In this document: positions 8,629-17,273 of the stretch, piece by piece
Numbering within the stretch: position 1 is the stretch's first letter
How the letters are laid out: each line of letters starts with the position of its first letter
Origin: Peribacillus simplex
GTDB taxonomy: Bacteria; Bacillota; Bacilli; Bacillales; DSM-1321
Assembly (NCBI RefSeq): GCF_001578185.1
Contig: NZ_CP011008.1
Location: 3,190,001-3,254,000, forward strand
Length of the DNA: 64,000 nt
Direction: 5' to 3'
Program-made: the position numbers and the translations under genes
Notes under the pieces: model-generated
Told to the model about the DNA's origin: nothing
The model's database searches: none
Seen by the model: only the letters and a program-made list of their open reading frames with translations

Positions 8629-8660
8629 AGTTTCGTTTTAAAAACAACAATCTTTACGAA

Positions 8661-8682
8661 AAGAGCCTTTTTATTAAAGGCA
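8661..8682 (-). terminator. Probable intrinsic terminator after murQ
   Basis: GCCTTT-AATA-AAAGGC hairpin followed on the minus strand by TCTTTTCG, one base beyond the murQ stop. The stem is short, so partial read-through into the PTS genes is likely. Confidence 0.5.
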
Positions 8683-9567
8683 TTAAATCGTTTTTCTTAT
8701 GAATCCTTGTGCCTTCACTAAACGATTTGAGGCTTCTTCATACGATACATTCGTTAAAATCATGACAATTGCAATTTTGGGCTGGGCATGTGCCTTTTCT
8801 AAAAATTCATCTGCAATTTCATAGCTACAGTCAGTAGCATCCATGATAATGCGTTTTGCGCGTTCAACTAGCTTTTCATTAGTTAACTGTAAATCTACCA
8901 TTAAATTACCATAAACTTTACCCACTCCAACCATTGAGGCGGTGGAAAGCATATTGCATACTAACTTTTGCGATGTTCCAGCTTTTAAACGTGTAGAACC
9001 CGTCAGGACTTCAGGCCCGTTTACAACTTCAATCGCAATTTTTGCAATCTTACCTATCTCAGAACCTTTGTTACAGCTTATCGACACAGTTCCTGCACCA
9101 ACTTGATTGGCATATTCCAAGCCAGCAATAACATATGGAGTGCGTCCACTAGCCGCAATGCCCACTACGACGTCCCTGTTTGTTAATTCGATTTTCTTCA
9201 AATCTTCAGGACCTAATTCAAAACTGTCTTCAGCACCTTCAACTGCCTTAATGAAAGCCTTTTCCCCACCAGCTATAAGACCCACTACTTCACTCGGATC
9301 GGTATTGAATGTCGGTGGACATTCTACTGCATCCAATAAACCGATACGCCCGCTTGTTCCTGCACCCATGTAAATTAATCTGCCGTTTTTATTCATGGCT
9401 TCGACGATCATCTCCACGGCTTTAGAAATTTGCGGAAGTTCTTTTTTCACACAATGGGCAACTTTACTGTCCTCTTCGTTCATTACCTCTAAAAATTCAA
9501 GTGTTCCCATTTCATCCAAACTCATGGTCTTTTCATTACGACGCTCTGTCGTTAAATGCTCTAGCAT
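8683..9567 (-). CDS. murQ: N-acetylmuramic acid 6-phosphate etherase MurQ, 294 aa
   Basis: MurQ removes the D-lactyl ether of MurNAc-6-phosphate, giving GlcNAc-6-phosphate and lactate in the cytoplasm. The start MLEHLTTERRNEKT and the SIS-domain core LIYMGAGTSGRIGLLDA and ECPPTFNTDP are diagnostic. The C-terminal EEASNRLVKAQGFIRK is also typical. The length is normal. ATG at 9567 is preferred over 9576 because AAAGGAT sits about 8 nt upstream. It is the promoter-proximal gene of the minus-strand cluster, divergent from the GHL10 gene. Confidence 0.96.
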   Translation of the reverse strand: MLEHLTTERRNEKTMSLDEMGTLEFLEVMNEEDSKVAHCVKKELPQISKAVEMIVEAMNKNGRLIYMGAGTSGRIGLLDAVECPPTFNTDPSEVVGLIAGGEKAFIKAVEGAEDSFELGPEDLKKIELTNRDVVVGIAASGRTPYVIAGLEYANQVGAGTVSISCNKGSEIGKIAKIAIEVVNGPEVLTGSTRLKAGTSQKLVCNMLSTASMVGVGKVYGNLMVDLQLTNEKLVERAKRIIMDATDCSYEIADEFLEKAHAQPKIAIVMILTNVSYEEASNRLVKAQGFIRKTI

Positions 9568-9637
9568 ACATATCATCCTTTTTTATTTCAGTGGTGAAAG
9601 TGGTGAAACTTTTTTAGCTATAGAGAATATATCATTA

Positions 9638-9684
9638 TTAAAAATTAATTTCAATATTGTGTATACATTTTTAAAAATTAATTT
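9638..9684. promoter_or_regulatory. Direct repeat, candidate RpiR operator upstream of murQ
   Basis: The 14-mer TTAAAAATTAATTT occurs at 9638-9651 and again at 9671-9684. The 33-bp period is close to three helical turns. Each copy contains the self-complementary AATT. The position, about 70-115 bp before murQ in a divergent intergenic region, fits an operator for the RpiR regulator at 1694; this is inference. Confidence 0.45.
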
Positions 9685-9836
9685 TAAAATAAATGTAAGG
9701 TAACTAATTGATTGTTATCTTTCTGTAAAAATAAAGGTGAACCGAGTAGCCATTTCGTGAACCAAACCTACGATTCATTTTTATTGTTGGATTTTATCTC
9801 AGTTTTCATAGGTGATAAATACATATATTAATTATT

Positions 9837-9850
9837 TGTTAACGCTTACA
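9837..9850. promoter_or_regulatory. cre site (CcpA operator)
   Basis: The minus-strand reading TGTAAGCGTTAACA fits the consensus TGWAANCGNTNWCA at every position. It lies 46 bp before the GHL10 start. Carbon catabolite repression of the GHL10 gene by CcpA is the expected consequence. Confidence 0.75.
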
Positions 9851-9896
9851 AATAATTAAATATAAATATTAGTAATGAAATGAGGTTGTACTATTG

Positions 9897-11508
9897 ATGC
9901 ATGAAAGAATTACAAAGAAAAAATTCGGTTCATTGGCACTAGCCGCTTTGGTGGGAGGATCACTTCTCCTTCCAGCTGATTTGATTGCAAATGCAGAATC
10001 AGGGACAATCCCGCAAACAACTACTTATGTAAAACAGGAACTGCGGGCAACTTGGATTGCAAGTGTGTTAAATATTGACTGGCCGTCCAAACCTGGTTTA
10101 TCCATATCAGCACAGAAAGAAGAATTCATAAAATATTTGGATGAACAAAAAGCAAATGGGGATGAATGCTGTCGTTATGCAAATTAAACCAACTGCAGAT
10201 GCTTTTTACCCTTCTGAATACGGTCTTTGGTCAAAATATTTAACAGGAGTCCAAGGAAAAGACCCTGGGTATGACCCTCTTGCATTCATGGTAGAGGCGG
10301 CACATGATCGTAATATTGAATTTCATGCCTGGTTTAATCCATATCGCATTACCATGCCTTTAGGTAAGACAGCTGAATTATCGGATATTGATAATCTTCC
10401 AGAATCTCATCCTGCTAGAAAGCACCCGAATTGGGTCATACCATATGGACAACAGTTGTACTTTGACCCAGGCATTCCTGGCGTACAACGGTTTGTGATC
10501 GATGGAATAATGGAAGTTGTTAAAAATTATGATATTGATGCAGTCCATATGGACGATTATTTCTATCCTTACAAGATTGCAGGAGTACCTTTCCCAGATG
10601 AAATTTCCTATCAAAAATATGGAGCAGATAGATTTACAAATGTGGAGGATTGGCGAAGGGATAATGTAAATAACCTTGTTAAGAGTATAAATGAAGAAAT
10701 CAAGGCAGAAAAATCATATGTGAAGTTTGGTATAAGTCCATTTGGAGTTTGGCGCAACAAAGCAGTTGATCCCACAGGATCTGACACTGCCGCTGGACAA
10801 ACGAATTACGATGATTTATATGCGGATACCAGAACGTGGATCAATAATGAATACATTGATTACATTGCCCCTCAATTATATTGGAATATAGGATTGCCAG
10901 TAGCTGACTACGCCAAACTTCTTGATTGGTGGACAAAAGAAGTCGAGGGTAAAAATGTTCAACTCTATATTGGACAAGGAGACTATAAAATTAATACAGA
11001 GTCCAATGGTGTCCAAAACTGGTTCAATCCTGAAGAAATGCCAAACCAGTTAAAACTGAATCGAACATATAAGGAATTTGATGGAAGCATGCATTTCAGT
11101 GCCAAAGATTTACGGAAAAACCCCCTTGGGATAAAGAATCGCTTAAGCGAGGATATTTATAAGCATCCCGCATTGGTTCCTGCAATGCCTTGGATTGATG
11201 ATCATGCCCCAAAGGCTCCAAAGGTGAGCAAGGCAACACAAGCTGGAGATGGAATACAATTTGAAATTCACGATCACAAGCAATCAGATGCATCCTATTA
11301 TGCCATTTATCGTTTTGATGGGAAGAAAAAAGGAAATATAGATGACTCAACGAACTTACTTGCCACAGTGCATAAAGAAAATAAACGTCAATTGTTTAAT
11401 GACCCCAGTGTAGAAAAAGGAAAGACTTACACATATGTTGTGACTGCCTTAGACCGAACCCACAATGAAAGTAAACAAACTAAACAGATTAATATAAACG
11501 TAAAATAA
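9897..11508 (+). pseudogene. Secreted family 10-like glycosylhydrolase (GHL10/YngK-like), frameshifted
   Basis: The N-terminal part (9897-10187) has a signal peptide: MHERITKKKF, a hydrophobic stretch, then an alanine-rich cleavage region. It continues into ELRATWIASVLNIDWPSKPG. The second part (from about 10156) resumes with MGMNAVVMQIKPTADAFYPS, the GHL10 core DAVHMDDYFYPY and a C-terminal fibronectin-III-like domain. The parts join if one A is removed from GCAAATGGGG near 10154-10156. The product would be exported and act on cell-wall glycans or related polysaccharide. Both halves are otherwise clean, so this is a recent mutation or a sequencing error. An upstream cre site suggests catabolite repression. 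Confidence 0.8.
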
Positions 11509-11666
11509 TCTTCAATAAATAGCTTTACGGTTCAAGTGGCGCATGTCAGTGAACAATGGACGTAAGATATATATTAAACAATATGTTAGAAATGGTCTTA
11601 TCTTAGTATCATATACTGTTCATGCTAAATCAGGATTATAAAAGAATCGAAGTAGGTGGAATGATG

Positions 11667-12833
11667 ATGTACATAGTTGGATTAATGTCCGGAACATCAT
11701 TGGATGGAATTGATGCCGCACTTGTTCGGGTGGATAATAGTGGACTCGAGACTGAACTGGAAGTGATTGAGTTCATGACATGCCCTTTTCCAAAAGATAT
11801 TGAAAAAGAAATTATGCAGTCTTTATCTGCGGACACATCCAATGTGCAGTTAATATGCAGTTTGAATTTTAAATTAGGAAAATTATTTGCCAATGCGGTG
11901 AAGGAAGTTTGTCATAAAGCTAGATTTCCAATTGATAAACTGGATCTTATAGGATCCCATGGCCAAACGATTTACCACCAGCCTTTAAAAGAACAAAATT
12001 ATATACCCTCCACGTTGCAAATTGGGGAAGCTGCAGTAATTGCTCACGATACAAACACTCTTGTCATATCCGATTTTCGTACGATGGACATGGCTGCTGG
12101 TGGACAAGGAGCTCCTCTTGTTCCTTTTACCGAATACATTCTTTATAGAAGTGAAGGGAAGGGAAGATTACTTCAAAACATAGGGGGCATTGGAAATGTA
12201 ACCGTCTTACCGAAGCAAGCTTCGCTTAATGACATGTATGCTTTTGATACAGGGCCTGGGAATATGATCATTGATGGAGTATGCCGCCAATTGTTCAATA
12301 TAAACTATGATGAAGCTGGTGACATAGCTAAACAAGGAAAAATTAATGACGAACTTTTATCTTATTGTATCAGTCATCCTTATATTATGACCCCTCCGCC
12401 AAAATCAACTGGCAGGGAATTGTTTGGCCAGCAATATGTAGTAAAACTATTAAAGATGTTTGAATCACTTCCTAGTCAAGATATTTTAGCAACTGTAACG
12501 ATGTTTACAGCAAAGTCCATTGTGGAGAACTATCGAAATTTTATCTTTCCAAAGACCAATATTGAAGAAGTGATTATTGGCGGCGGTGGCAGCTACAACA
12601 AAACGTTATTAAATATGATTCAATCACTTCTTGGAAATTATATACAAGTCCTGACTCAAGAAGAGTTGGGATACTCTTCTGAAGCGAAAGAAGCGGTGGC
12701 CTTCGCTTTACTTGCAAATGAGACTTTCCATGGTAATACAAGTAACGTTCCCAAGGCTACCGGAGCTGACTTCGATGTCATCCTTGGCAACATGACCTTC
12801 CCTCCTTCACATCGAATTGGTAAGGAAACATAG
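11667..12833 (+). CDS. anmK: Anhydro-N-acetylmuramic acid kinase, 388 aa
   Basis: AnmK opens the 1,6-anhydro ring of anhydroMurNAc and phosphorylates it to MurNAc-6P, the substrate of MurQ nearby. The start [20 protein letters not shown] is diagnostic. [14 protein letters not shown] and [12 protein letters not shown] are ASKHA-fold motifs, and [11 protein letters not shown] is the conserved anhydrosugar-binding motif. The third of three consecutive ATGs (11667) is best placed, about 6 nt after AGGTGGA. The gene lies 158 bp after the GHL10 gene on the same strand; a terminator follows at 12851-12893. Confidence 0.95.
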   Translation: MYIVGLMSGTSLDGIDAALVRVDNSGLETELEVIEFMTCPFPKDIEKEIMQSLSADTSNVQLICSLNFKLGKLFANAVKEVCHKARFPIDKLDLIGSHGQTIYHQPLKEQNYIPSTLQIGEAAVIAHDTNTLVISDFRTMDMAAGGQGAPLVPFTEYILYRSEGKGRLLQNIGGIGNVTVLPKQASLNDMYAFDTGPGNMIIDGVCRQLFNINYDEAGDIAKQGKINDELLSYCISHPYIMTPPPKSTGRELFGQQYVVKLLKMFESLPSQDILATVTMFTAKSIVENYRNFIFPKTNIEEVIIGGGGSYNKTLLNMIQSLLGNYIQVLTQEELGYSSEAKEAVAFALLANETFHGNTSNVPKATGADFDVILGNMTFPPSHRIGKET

Positions 12834-12850
12834 TATATAATAAGTTAGAT

Positions 12851-12893
12851 AAAAGCCTCCCTTCCCCTTAAGAAATGTCTTAGGCGGGTTTTT
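12851..12893 (+). terminator. Probable intrinsic terminator of anmK
   Basis: An imperfect stem, AAAGCCTCCC / GGCGGGTTTTT, with an inner CCTTAAG/TCTTAGG pairing and a T-rich end, 17 bp after the anmK stop. Confidence 0.55.
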
Positions 12894-13114
12894 CATTTAA
12901 TCGTCATAACTTTACTCGGTATGATAGCTATGGCCCCCCGTCTAATGTTCTTAGGCATCACCTACTTCACTCAGACCGTAAGCCGATAAGTGGTGGGTAG
13001 TTCAACATACCAATGGTGTTTTATATGCTCAAATCCATTTTCTCAGTAATTATTAGCTTAAGAAACAACATCTTTACATTCCTTTTTAGGGCTATAAAAG
13101 TTTCTCGGCAGTAT
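12894..13114. other. Non-coding gap between anmK and the aldehyde dehydrogenase gene
   Basis: No convincing frame, RNA gene or promoter was seen. The two flanking genes converge here, so no promoter is expected. Confidence 0.5.
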
Positions 13115-13148
13115 GAAAAAACCTAATCCGTATTTGGATTAGGTTTTT
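13115..13148. terminator. Bidirectional terminator
   Basis: AAAAAACCTAATCC / GGATTAGGTTTTTT is a perfect stem with a 6-nt loop and T tracts on both strands. It ends the N-demethylation operon (minus strand) and any read-through from anmK. Confidence 0.85.
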
Positions 13149-13192
13149 TTGTTTAATTAAAGAAAGCAGGTTGCTTCCTCTCTGATATATGA

Positions 13193-14686
13193 TTAATTTG
13201 GGAACCAGCCGACCGGTTTTACATCGAGATTAATGTTGATTTGTTTAATTTCCTGGTATTCATCCAAGCCGTATTTTCCTAAACTGCGTCCGATCCCGCT
13301 CTGTTTGTAACCGCCCCATGGCGCCTCGACATATGTTGGATGATAATCATTTACCCAAGTGATGCCTGCCCGTACTTTCTTGATCACGCGCAATCCTTTT
13401 GCGCCATCGTTAGTGAAGACGCCGCCTGCAAGGCCGTAGTCAGTATCATTTGCAAGTTTAATAGCTTCTTCTTCATCTTTAAACTTTTGGATGACAACGA
13501 CTGGACCGAAGATTTCCTCTTGTACGATGCGCATGTCAGGTGTTACATCGGTGAAGACAGTCGGTGGAATGAAGTATCCTTTGTCAAGGCCTTCATCAAC
13601 AAGACGGTAACCGCCTGCTGCTAGTGTCGCACCTTCCTGTTTGCCAATTTCAATATAGTTCAAAATGCTATTCATCTGCGCTTCACTGACAATTGCCCCC
13701 ATGTTGCTGTCTTCTGCAAGGCCAGGCCCTACTTTGATTTTGTTTGCGCGTTCCACATACTGTTTGACATATTCATCATAAATACTTTCTTCAACTAGAA
13801 TGCGGCTACCTGATGAACATACTTGGCCGGCACCGAAGAAGATGCCAAATAATCCGTAATCGACGGCTGTTTCTAAATCTGCATCTGCAAAAACGATGTT
13901 AGGTGATTTACCGCCAAGCTCAAGTGAAATTTTCTTTAAGTTGCCCGCGGCCGCTTTCATGATAGAGCGGCCAACATCCGTACTTCCCGTAAATGAAACA
14001 ATGTCAACGTCCTTGCTTTCTGCAATTGTTTGACCGACAACAGTGCCGCGGCCCATCACCATATTAGCCACACCTTTAGGGATGCCTACTTCCTCTAGGA
14101 TTTCAAATAATTTCATTGCTGTTACAGGTGTCAATTCAGCCGGTTTATAAACAATGGTGTTACCTGCCGCAAGTGCCGGTGCGATTTTCCAGACACTCAT
14201 TAAAAGAGGGAAATTCCAAGGTACAATTAAACCGGCTACACCTACTGGCTCACGAACAACCATCGCCTGCACGGGAGCGGGAACTTGGTAAGTTTCACCT
14301 TCTGGATGAAGGATTAAGCCAGCGTAGTAACGGAAACACGCCGCGGCATCAGCAATATCGAAACCCGCCTCTGTTTTAAGTTTCCCGTTGTCCATTGTTT
14401 CAAGAATCGTTAACTCTTCCGCACGTTCATCAATTTTATCCGCAATTTTATATAGGTAGGAAGCACGCTCCTGTGCTGTTAAGCCTGACCAGATTCCACT
14501 TTCGAAAGCTGCTTTCGCAACTGAGATTGCATTTTCTGTATCTTCCTTTGTGGCACGCGGAGCCCTTGCAATGACTTCCTGTGTTGCAGGATTAATTACC
14601 TTGATTACTTCATTTGAAGATGCAGACTGCCATTTACCGTTGATGTAATTTTTCAGTTCTATAACTGCCGTTTCTAAAATTGTCAT
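13193..14686 (-). CDS. NAD(P)-dependent aldehyde dehydrogenase (GbsA/BetB-like), 497 aa
   Basis: A full-length ALDH superfamily member. It has the cofactor motif SFTGSTDVG, the general base in ISLELGGKSPN, and the catalytic cysteine in FFGAGQVCSSGSR. The overall pattern, with IVPWNFPLLMSVWKIAPAL and PTYVEAPWGGYKQSG, resembles betaine-aldehyde dehydrogenases. As last gene of the N-demethylation operon it probably oxidises an aldehyde made by the pathway. Formaldehyde from demethylation, or an amino-aldehyde, are both possible. It follows the reductase gene by 49 bp and ends at a strong terminator. Confidence 0.88.
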   Translation of the reverse strand: MTILETAVIELKNYINGKWQSASSNEVIKVINPATQEVIARAPRATKEDTENAISVAKAAFESGIWSGLTAQERASYLYKIADKIDERAEELTILETMDNGKLKTEAGFDIADAAACFRYYAGLILHPEGETYQVPAPVQAMVVREPVGVAGLIVPWNFPLLMSVWKIAPALAAGNTIVYKPAELTPVTAMKLFEILEEVGIPKGVANMVMGRGTVVGQTIAESKDVDIVSFTGSTDVGRSIMKAAAGNLKKISLELGGKSPNIVFADADLETAVDYGLFGIFFGAGQVCSSGSRILVEESIYDEYVKQYVERANKIKVGPGLAEDSNMGAIVSEAQMNSILNYIEIGKQEGATLAAGGYRLVDEGLDKGYFIPPTVFTDVTPDMRIVQEEIFGPVVVIQKFKDEEEAIKLANDTDYGLAGGVFTNDGAKGLRVIKKVRAGITWVNDYHPTYVEAPWGGYKQSGIGRSLGKYGLDEYQEIKQININLDVKPVGWFPN

Positions 14687-14735
14687 GTTTTATGCCTCCG
14701 GTTTTCATTTTTTTTATTTAACCTATACGGTATCT

Positions 14736-15701
14736 TTAAAGTTTTAAGACAAGTCTGCCGTCCTTCGCACGTGAGCAGCATGTCAAGATTGACTTGCGTG
14801 TTTGACGGTTTTCTTCGCTAAGGAAGTTATCCCGGTGAACCACTTCACCTTCTGCAACATCTACCTCACAACTTCCGCACCCGCCTACTTTACAAGAATA
14901 AGGTGCATCAATTCCTTCCCTTAAAAGCGCATCAAGCAAAGTTTCACCTTCATGAACGTGAATGGATCGATCGCTATCTGTAAGGTCGACAATGAAAGGA
15001 TCTTGAGGCCCATCATTTTTTGTCCCAAATAATTCAAAGTGAATCGCATGTTCCGGATAACCATATGAACTGGCAGCTTTTCGATACTCTTGTACCATCT
15101 CGAGAGGTCCGCAAAAGTATACATGTGTGCCAATGCGATGATCCATCATCGTCTCAGGCATCATTCTGTGTTTGTCTTCTGCCTGCGAAAAATAAAAGGT
15201 ACATTGATCAGGATATTTGGCTTTTAACAAATCATAAAAAGCACATAACTCCGGTGTGCGTGCTGCATAATGGAGTTCGAAGGTTTGCCCTTCGGCAGCC
15301 ATGTCTTCCATCATTGCCAGAAATGGGGTGATGCCGATTCCAGCTGCATAAAAGGCATGATGCTTTGCTCGAAAGCTGAGAGGGAAGTTGTTTTTAGGGA
15401 AACTGACTTCCAGCCTGGAATCTAACTGTATATGATCATGCCAGAAAGCGGAACCTCCACGTGACGCCCCATCTCGCCGAATGGAAATGGCATATTTTAT
15501 ACGGTCCCTTGGGTTGCTGATAAGGGAGTATTCTCTCTCGAATATCGTATCCCCGGCCGGCATGAATGTGGTCAAATGCGAACCGCCTGTAAAAGCAGGC
15601 AATGGTTTTCCATCAACTGGTATCAACTCGAATTGTTTTACGAATGGAGTTTCTTGAATGATCTTGTTTACTTTCATTTGAATATTTCCTACTACCCGCA
15701 T
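14736..15701 (-). CDS. PDR/VanB-type flavin and [2Fe-2S] oxygenase reductase, 321 aa
   Basis: A phthalate-dioxygenase-reductase-like protein. It has an N-terminal flavin domain (EREYSLISNP), an NAD domain (FYAAGIGITPFLAMME and HVYFCGPLEMVQE), and a C-terminal plant-type ferredoxin with CKVGGCGSCEV and a late LTCC that supplies the fourth ligand. It would pass electrons from NAD(P)H to the haem N-demethylase encoded just upstream. Spacing to the DmmA-like gene is 5 bp, so translation is probably coupled; GGGAG lies 9 nt before the ATG. Confidence 0.9.
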   Translation of the reverse strand: MRVVGNIQMKVNKIIQETPFVKQFELIPVDGKPLPAFTGGSHLTTFMPAGDTIFEREYSLISNPRDRIKYAISIRRDGASRGGSAFWHDHIQLDSRLEVSFPKNNFPLSFRAKHHAFYAAGIGITPFLAMMEDMAAEGQTFELHYAARTPELCAFYDLLKAKYPDQCTFYFSQAEDKHRMMPETMMDHRIGTHVYFCGPLEMVQEYRKAASSYGYPEHAIHFELFGTKNDGPQDPFIVDLTDSDRSIHVHEGETLLDALLREGIDAPYSCKVGGCGSCEVDVAEGEVVHRDNFLSEENRQTRKSILTCCSRAKDGRLVLKL

Positions 15702-15706
15702 GACGA

Positions 15707-16225
15707 TCAGCTCCCTACTTCTTCTTTTCCGATAAGGATGAATGGGTAACCAATATAACCTTCCCTTACTATAGAATAAAAAGGTCCTATTTCAAGACTT
15801 GCACTGCAATGGTCACATTCTGCAATCTTTGCTTCTTCTTCGACTTCCGACACTTCAAAACATTTCATGCAATATACGTACCGCCGTTTAGGCCCGATAA
15901 TCACCGTCTGTATCTCAGCTTCAGATAGGCCAGCTTCCACCCCGAGCGAGAAGATCATTACGGCATTGTTCCATGCAGCCGCAATATAAAATTGGGTGCC
16001 CATCTTTTGTGCCAAGATGAATCTCTTAATCTCCTCTTTATCTTCCATTCCATTAATGGAAAGACATTCAACAGGCACTGTTCCTGCGATTTCAGAAGTG
16101 AAACGTTTCGCCTTTTCATATCCAGCTTGATCAGAAATGATGACAAACTTTCTTCGTTCATTCCGAGGAGTAAATTGATTTACGATCGTAATGGATTTAT
16201 CAAACAATACTGGACTATTGTACAT
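15707..16225 (-). CDS. Dimethylamine monooxygenase subunit DmmA-like protein, 172 aa
   Basis: The C-terminal third has a zinc-ribbon pattern, YCMKC then ECDHC, followed by FYSIVREGYIGYPF, the arrangement I recall for the DmmA family. The N-terminal part is a Rossmann-like alpha/beta domain (KFVIISDQAGYEKAK) that may bind a flavin or dock the reductase. It lies between the DUF3445 haem protein and the reductase, 11 and 5 bp apart, the usual company of this family. The biochemical role of the subunit is not settled from sequence. Confidence 0.75.
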   Translation of the reverse strand: MYNSPVLFDKSITIVNQFTPRNERRKFVIISDQAGYEKAKRFTSEIAGTVPVECLSINGMEDKEEIKRFILAQKMGTQFYIAAAWNNAVMIFSLGVEAGLSEAEIQTVIIGPKRRYVYCMKCFEVSEVEEEAKIAECDHCSASLEIGPFYSIVREGYIGYPFILIGKEEVGS

Positions 16226-16236
16226 GCCCTATCCTC

Positions 16237-17226
16237 CTACTTTTTGTTTAGATTCGCTTTTTGTTTTTCATCAATACGATTCAAATATTCGACCGATTGC
16301 GGAAGAAAAGGGGCAATTCCTTTATATTCAGCCATAGGTTCCGGAATATCCTGCAGTACGCTATATGTCAGATCAAACCACTCCTGGCGCAATGTCAAAT
16401 CCTCCAGTGGCAGGAACTGTGTATTCAATACGAAAAGAATGGCGTTGCTTCGCGGCATGTTATAAAATTTTTGTTCTTCAACACGCAAACGTACTAGTTT
16501 ACCTGCATTTTCCGGTGTTATCTCAGAACGTTGCGGTCCCCAGACATCCATCGTTTCATAGTTGACATCCCAACGGTCCGCCATCAGGTTCCAGTTGATG
16601 CGTGTCCATGGCTTTCCAGGCTCAATGGATAATAAAAACTTACGAACGCGATCTGCCAGTTCATCGCCTTTCCGCGATACAAATGGAACGGGTGCATGGA
16701 TCTCTTCAAAGGACATGCCTTTATTCCAGTTAGCTGAGAAGAGTGCGGCGTATGAAACTTGCCCCACTTCCAAATAGAAATTACTATCGCGATGAACCAT
16801 TAAAACAAAATCATTGTGGAAATGGCGGCCTATATAATCCAGCGGCTCATTTGGAAGCGTGGTGGCATCGCCATAAACGAAAGAATCGGATTCCCCGAAA
16901 ATGTGGTTCTTGAAAGTCCAGTTATCTCCATCTTTAATGACCTCGAAATGCTCCGGATAGCGATCAGTTGCCATATCGATGAGCATTTCCAACACTTCCC
17001 ATTGCATTTCCATTGTGTGTGAAAAAGATTGAAACCTTATATGCGGCTGTTCTTGAAGGAGACGACGCTTCGTTTCCACTTGGAGTCTGTATTCTGGTGT
17101 AACTTCAATACAGTTAATGTTTGAGAGTCTTTTCAAATCGTTTGAATAACGATAGTTACCTGAAGTGAATGGAAATGGGAATGTATCTAAATCAGTTGTT
17201 TTGAAATCTAAACTTTGTGTAAACAT
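16237..17226 (-). CDS. Haem-dependent oxidative N-demethylase (DUF3445), 329 aa
   Basis: The DUF3445 signatures are a central IGRHFHNDFVLMVHRD and a C-terminal LRVEEQKFYNMPRSNAILF followed by NTQFLPL. They match the haem-dependent oxidative N-demethylase family, the catalytic subunit of dimethylamine monooxygenase. Family chemistry: dimethylamine plus O2 and NAD(P)H gives methylamine and formaldehyde. The length is normal. The next two genes encode the DmmA-like subunit and the reductase. The substrate is inferred from family name and context; another N-methyl compound brought in by the NCS1 permease is an alternative. Confidence 0.83.
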   Translation of the reverse strand: MFTQSLDFKTTDLDTFPFPFTSGNYRYSNDLKRLSNINCIEVTPEYRLQVETKRRLLQEQPHIRFQSFSHTMEMQWEVLEMLIDMATDRYPEHFEVIKDGDNWTFKNHIFGESDSFVYGDATTLPNEPLDYIGRHFHNDFVLMVHRDSNFYLEVGQVSYAALFSANWNKGMSFEEIHAPVPFVSRKGDELADRVRKFLLSIEPGKPWTRINWNLMADRWDVNYETMDVWGPQRSEITPENAGKLVRLRVEEQKFYNMPRSNAILFVLNTQFLPLEDLTLRQEWFDLTYSVLQDIPEPMAEYKGIAPFLPQSVEYLNRIDEKQKANLNKK

Positions 17227-17273
17227 TGAACAATCTCCTCTCGTTCCCTAGTTTTTTTAAAGTGAGTTTTTAT

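Noticed and set aside
8444..8650. Open frame across the GC-rich repeat between murQ and the PTS genes
   Set aside because: It is the structured repeat; similar frames at 32630-32887, 39849-40100 and 49487-49729 run through the same repeat on either strand, which marks them as non-coding.
10141..10187. Programmed frameshift in the GHL10 gene
   Set aside because: No typical slippery heptamer or stimulating structure was recognised; a simple one-base insertion explains it.
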